Shown: one piece after another, positions 60,670-64,000 of the stretch
Layout of the letters: each line of letters opens with the position of its first letter
How positions within the stretch are numbered: the stretch's first letter is position 1
Source of the DNA: Primula veris
Lineage: Eukaryota > Streptophyta > Magnoliopsida > Ericales > Primulaceae
Assembly (NCBI GenBank): GCA_963682055.1
Contig: OY821743.1
Location: 35,884,702 to 35,948,701 of the forward strand
DNA: 64,000 bases
Reading direction: 5' to 3'
Notes under the pieces: model-generated
What the model was told of the DNA's origin: nothing
Database searches by the model: none
What the model saw: the letters and a program-made list of their open reading frames with translations, nothing else
Made by a program: the position numbers and the translations under genes

Positions 60670-60742
60670 GTTCTCCATCAATACCTAAATGAAATTTCCT
60701 TATTCGACCATCAATACCTAAATGAAATTTCCTTATTCGAAA
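60670..60742. repeat. About 34-bp tandem duplication
   Basis: Two adjacent copies of CCATCAATACCTAAATGAAA followed by TTTCCTTATTCGA, identical as read. A recent short duplication. Confidence 0.8.
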
Positions 60743-61649
60743 TAACTTACGCTAGTACTTTCATTTGTGATTTTATGACTCTGGTTTTCTGGTCCACTTT
60801 ACCAATTCTGGCTCATAATGCGTTTTATATGCTGTTTATGTCTCAGTCCTCACTTTGATTAAGTAGCGAATGGGTCTCCGCAAGATATGATATGTTCTCT
60901 TATATAAACAGGGCTCAACATGTAGTTGTATTCATTTTTTATGTGTGCTAAAATTGCCTAACCTTGTAGATTTGTGTAATTATATCTATGGCCTCAATTT
61001 GATTTAGAGCAAAAATTTATCGCCATAAATGTTAAATATTTGTATTGATAAATCATGACTTCATGATCAGGTATACTTTTCCATCCGATAATTTGTCAAA
61101 AGTTAGTATTTAAGTAATAAAATACTAGCACGGATATGGGTGTATGCTCATTTGTATAGTTTTGTGCTTGTGACTCTGATCTCAAGTTGACTGAGAACAA
61201 AACTGGGTCTTTGTAGTGTAAATTCTTGTACTATACATCAAGTACGCTTCTTATAACTTTTGATTGATTTTGCTGGTAGATGTCCTCGTCTCAAGTCCGT
61301 TCATTAGTTCACTGATTCATTGATTTCATACATAGTCTTGAGTATAGAAATGATATCTGCAACCTTGTCTTTTGCTGGATTGAGAAGGGAAAAAACTGAC
61401 CGTGAAGCTATTTTCCTGAAGTTGCATAAGTGACCTCATTGTGTACTTGTTTCAGTAACGATCTATTTAATAATTTGCTGAAGAAATAAGATGTTCTTTA
61501 TCTAAAAAAGAATGGTCAAGTAACTGGCTGATATGTTATACATTGCTGATAACAAGTGCTATTATCTTTGCCAGGTACTACGGTATTCAAGCACTACAAA
61601 ACTTTCGGTTAGTGAGAGACCCATCTGTGGTCAGTATATTCTTGCAGAC

Positions 61650-64000
61650 ATGTATTCGAGGCACTTTTTGTTAAGGAAAACCTGCAAAAACATTTCAAGA
61701 TTTAACGGAAGAGTTCTACCGCTATACCCTTTGGTCCATAACGACACCGTAACCTATACCACTGTTGTCCCTGCCTCTTCAAAATCAACCCTTCATCACC
61801 AGCCTAAATATGTGAACCCTTTTTCACCCTTTAATAGATACATGCATTCGAGTGTGAAAACAGAACTTGTCGATTCTAATGTTCATCCTCTGGCTGAATC
61901 TGAAGAATCCGATGGTGATGAGGCAATGAACGAATTTCTCTCTCGTTTTGTATGGATAATGCGCGGAAAGCTCTCAGAGGCATACCCGTCATACGACAAA
62001 AAATCTATAGTTGAAATGCTATTGATAATTATTGAAAAGGTAGTTTTGGAACTCGAAAAAGGCGGACTTGACCAGACACTTGGAGAAGGGATCACCACAT
62101 CATCTGATGACTTCAGCGAGGACCTTTGGAGGATGGTGTGGGAGATCTGCAACGAGGTTTCGATAGATATGCAAAAAGCGGCGAAAAAGGAAAAAATGAA
62201 AGATTTTTTGCAATCTGAAGAAGTTAAGCAGATGTATAGATTTGCAGGCGAAATTGGTATACGTGGGGATATGTTAAGAGAGTTAAGGTTCAAATGGGCC
62301 CGTGAGAAAATGGAAGAAAGTGAGTTTTACGAAGGCATTGAGCGTCTACGGAAGGAAGAAGCTCACTTAGAGAAACTAGAGGATGAAAATCTGGATAATG
62401 TTGAACCTGAATTTTCTACGGGTGAAGAAAAACCGAAAGTGGTAACAATACCAAAGAGACATGGGAAGATAAAATACAAAATTTACGGCCTTGATTTATC
62501 TAGTCCAGAGTGGGCTAAAGTGGCTGATAAAATACATGAAACTGAGGAAATTACTTGGCCTCAGGAACCTAAACCGATAGTGGGTAAATGTAAGATAATT
62601 ACTGAAAAAATAATCTCGTTGAATGAAAGTGAAAATCCTGTTCCGTTGCTAGCTGAGTGGATTGAGATTTTACAGCCTAATAGGATTGATTGGGTTAATT
62701 TGCTCGAGAAAGTGAAAGAACGAAATGATAGGTTATACTTGAAAGTAAGCTTTTCTCAGCTGTTCTTATTTTGAGATCTTCATGTTGACCTTGTTTTTTG
62801 TTTATTATACACCTTCAAAGTGGATTAGAAAACATATATTTTCAGGTAAAACCCGTGTGTTAGGTTAAATATGACCTTGTTTGGTTGCAGCTTATGAACT
62901 AAGCTTTTTTTGCCTTTTTTGCTTAAAAGCTGGTTTTTTCTGATATTCTAATTTGAATAAGCTGGAGATTTTAAAGTCTGATCAACCTAGCTCTTCTTTT
63001 GAGCTTAAAAAACACAGCTTATTTGCTTAAATCTGTGACCAAACCAGCCATACATCTTGTACAAAAAGTTTTTACTTCATTTCCAGCTGATAGGACGGGG
63101 AGTTAGAATGGTAGCGCCGTCAAATAAGAACGGGTTTGGCTTCAGCTTGTAACCAATAAGCTGGAAAACTTGAGTCGAGAGAAAGATTGGAATCGTCCAG
63201 CTTAAAACTTTTAGCCTTTTCAGGTCAACAAACCAAAAGAACTCGTGTTTTATGCTTTTCAACTATTATAATCTAGCTTTGAAAGCATGAAAAAGAAAAG
63301 GTAAGCTTAAAAATAGTAACCTAACATGAACAATAACTATGTTTTTGAAGATAAAGTCAATTGTAATTTCCATTTTCTTAAATTTAAGTTATTGGGTCTC
63401 ATTGATGTTGGAAAGTCAAATGCTCTCTGTTTTCGAGTTCCTCCATCTTCGTACCAATATTTTAGCCTTTTATGGTTGCTTTTGCATAATGTTGTAAATA
63501 TATGTTTAAATCTCTCTTTGTATAGGTTGCAGAGCTTATTCTTGGAGAAGAATCTTTTAAGCCTAATATTCGTGACTATTCTATGCTTGTCGAGGCCCAC
63601 GCTAAAGAGAATCGCACAAAAGACGCCGAGAGGATTTTGAAGAAAATGGCAGAAAAGGGCATTCAACCCGATATTCTCTTGTCCACCGTATTAGTCCACA
63701 TGTATAGCAAGGCTGGAAATATCAAAAAGGCAGAAGAGTCATTTCAGAACTTGAAATCTCAAAAGTTCCAACTCGACATGGGGATCTACAACTCGATGAT
63801 AATGGCTTACGTTAAGGCTGGCCAACACAAGATGGGTGAGACATTGATGAGAGAGATGGAAGCTCGGAACATGACACCCACGGAAGATATATTTATATCT
63901 CTGCTCCGCTCATTCTCCAAACACGGTGACGTGGCGGGCACTGGGCGGATCTCCAGCACTATGCAATTCAATGGGTTTAGGAATACTCTAGAGTCTTGTA
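61650..64000 (+). CDS. P-class pentatricopeptide repeat (PPR) protein, 3' end cut by the window
   Basis: Exon 1 (61650-62744, 365 codons) ends AAA|GTAAGC; exon 2 starts at 63526 after TTTGTATAG and stays open to the window end, giving at least 523 residues. The N terminus (MYSRHFLLRKTCKNISRFNG) is rich in Arg/Lys, Ser and hydrophobics with few acidic residues, as in organelle transit peptides; mitochondria is the likelier target. A charged region follows, with DLWRMVWEICNEV and GEIGIRGDMLRELRFKWARE. Exon 2 holds four consecutive 35-residue PPR motifs, e.g. DYSMLVEAHAKENRTKDAER and MGIYNSMIMAYVKAGQHKMG. PPR proteins bind organellar RNA. An in-frame ATG at 61533 exists, but 61650 gives the transit-like start and follows a splice-like TTGCAG. 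I cannot name the orthologue. Confidence 0.88.
62745..63525 (+). other. Intron 1 of the PPR gene with MITE-like sequence
   Basis: A 781-bp GT-AG intron. It contains CCTTGTTTGGTTGCAGCTTA (62876) facing GTGACCAAACCAGCC (63039), inverted ends of the same type as the transporter intron-3 element, plus a second similar pair (about 63128-63240). It accounts for the short open frames at 63077-63262 and 63326-63640, which are not genes. Confidence 0.6.

Larger units (their letters stand above)
58691..61649. other. Region upstream of the PPR start codon
   Basis: AT-rich and non-coding apart from the repeats listed. TTCTTGCAG directly before ACATG at 61648 looks like a 3' splice site, so much of this stretch may be a 5' UTR intron. 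Confidence 0.45.

Noticed and set aside
61883..62293. 136-codon minus-strand frame
   Set aside because: Antisense shadow of the PPR gene exon 1.

Overview
The window is nuclear DNA of a flowering plant, most likely an asterid eudicot. Genes have GT-AG introns, the spacers are AT-rich and full of short non-autonomous transposons (MITE, SINE and TRIM types), there is a eukaryotic tRNA-Ala, and every recognisable protein belongs to a plant family. The asterid assignment is an inference from protein and repeat style, not a proof.

Layout. 1-3.6 kb: a promoter region rich in ACCGTA/TACGGT motifs, then an intronless 3-ketoacyl-CoA synthase (KCS4/KCS9 type, very-long-chain fatty acid elongation). 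3.6-8.5 kb: spacer of old duplications with one clear SINE. 8.5-17.6 kb, minus strand: an intact 18-exon ERD6-like (ERDL6-type) sugar transporter. All 17 introns could be placed. Intron 1 is swollen by tandem duplications that carry two extra copies of the 3' part of exon 1. 17.6-24.5 kb: spacer with a degenerate array of about 250-bp units and a long-TIR MITE. 24.5-26.5 kb: an intronless fatty-acyl-AMP-ligase-like adenylate-forming enzyme. 26.5-33.6 kb: repeat-rich spacer with three copies of a small CACTA-like element and a foldback MITE. 33.6-35.3 kb: a zinc-finger homeodomain (ZHD) transcription factor with an intron inside the homeodomain. 37.0 kb: tRNA-Ala(AGC). 38-55 kb, minus strand: four RADIALIS-like single-SANT/MYB genes in tandem, each in a duplicated multi-kilobase cassette with a shared TATA region and upstream block; a solo LTR carrying 5S rRNA sequence (Cassandra type) lies between the second and third. 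55-61.6 kb: spacer or long 5' leader intron holding a 155-bp tandem array. 61.65 kb to the end: a P-class PPR protein, cut by the window edge.

The genes do not form a pathway or operon. KCS and the FAAL-like enzyme both handle acyl chains but are 21 kb apart, with an unrelated gene between them. The most interesting structures are the transporter's duplicated first-exon segments (one could serve as an alternative first exon), the RADIALIS-like array with its conserved intron just after the stop codon, the intron-split ZHD homeodomain, and the stand-alone FAAL-like gene with an altered ATP-binding loop.
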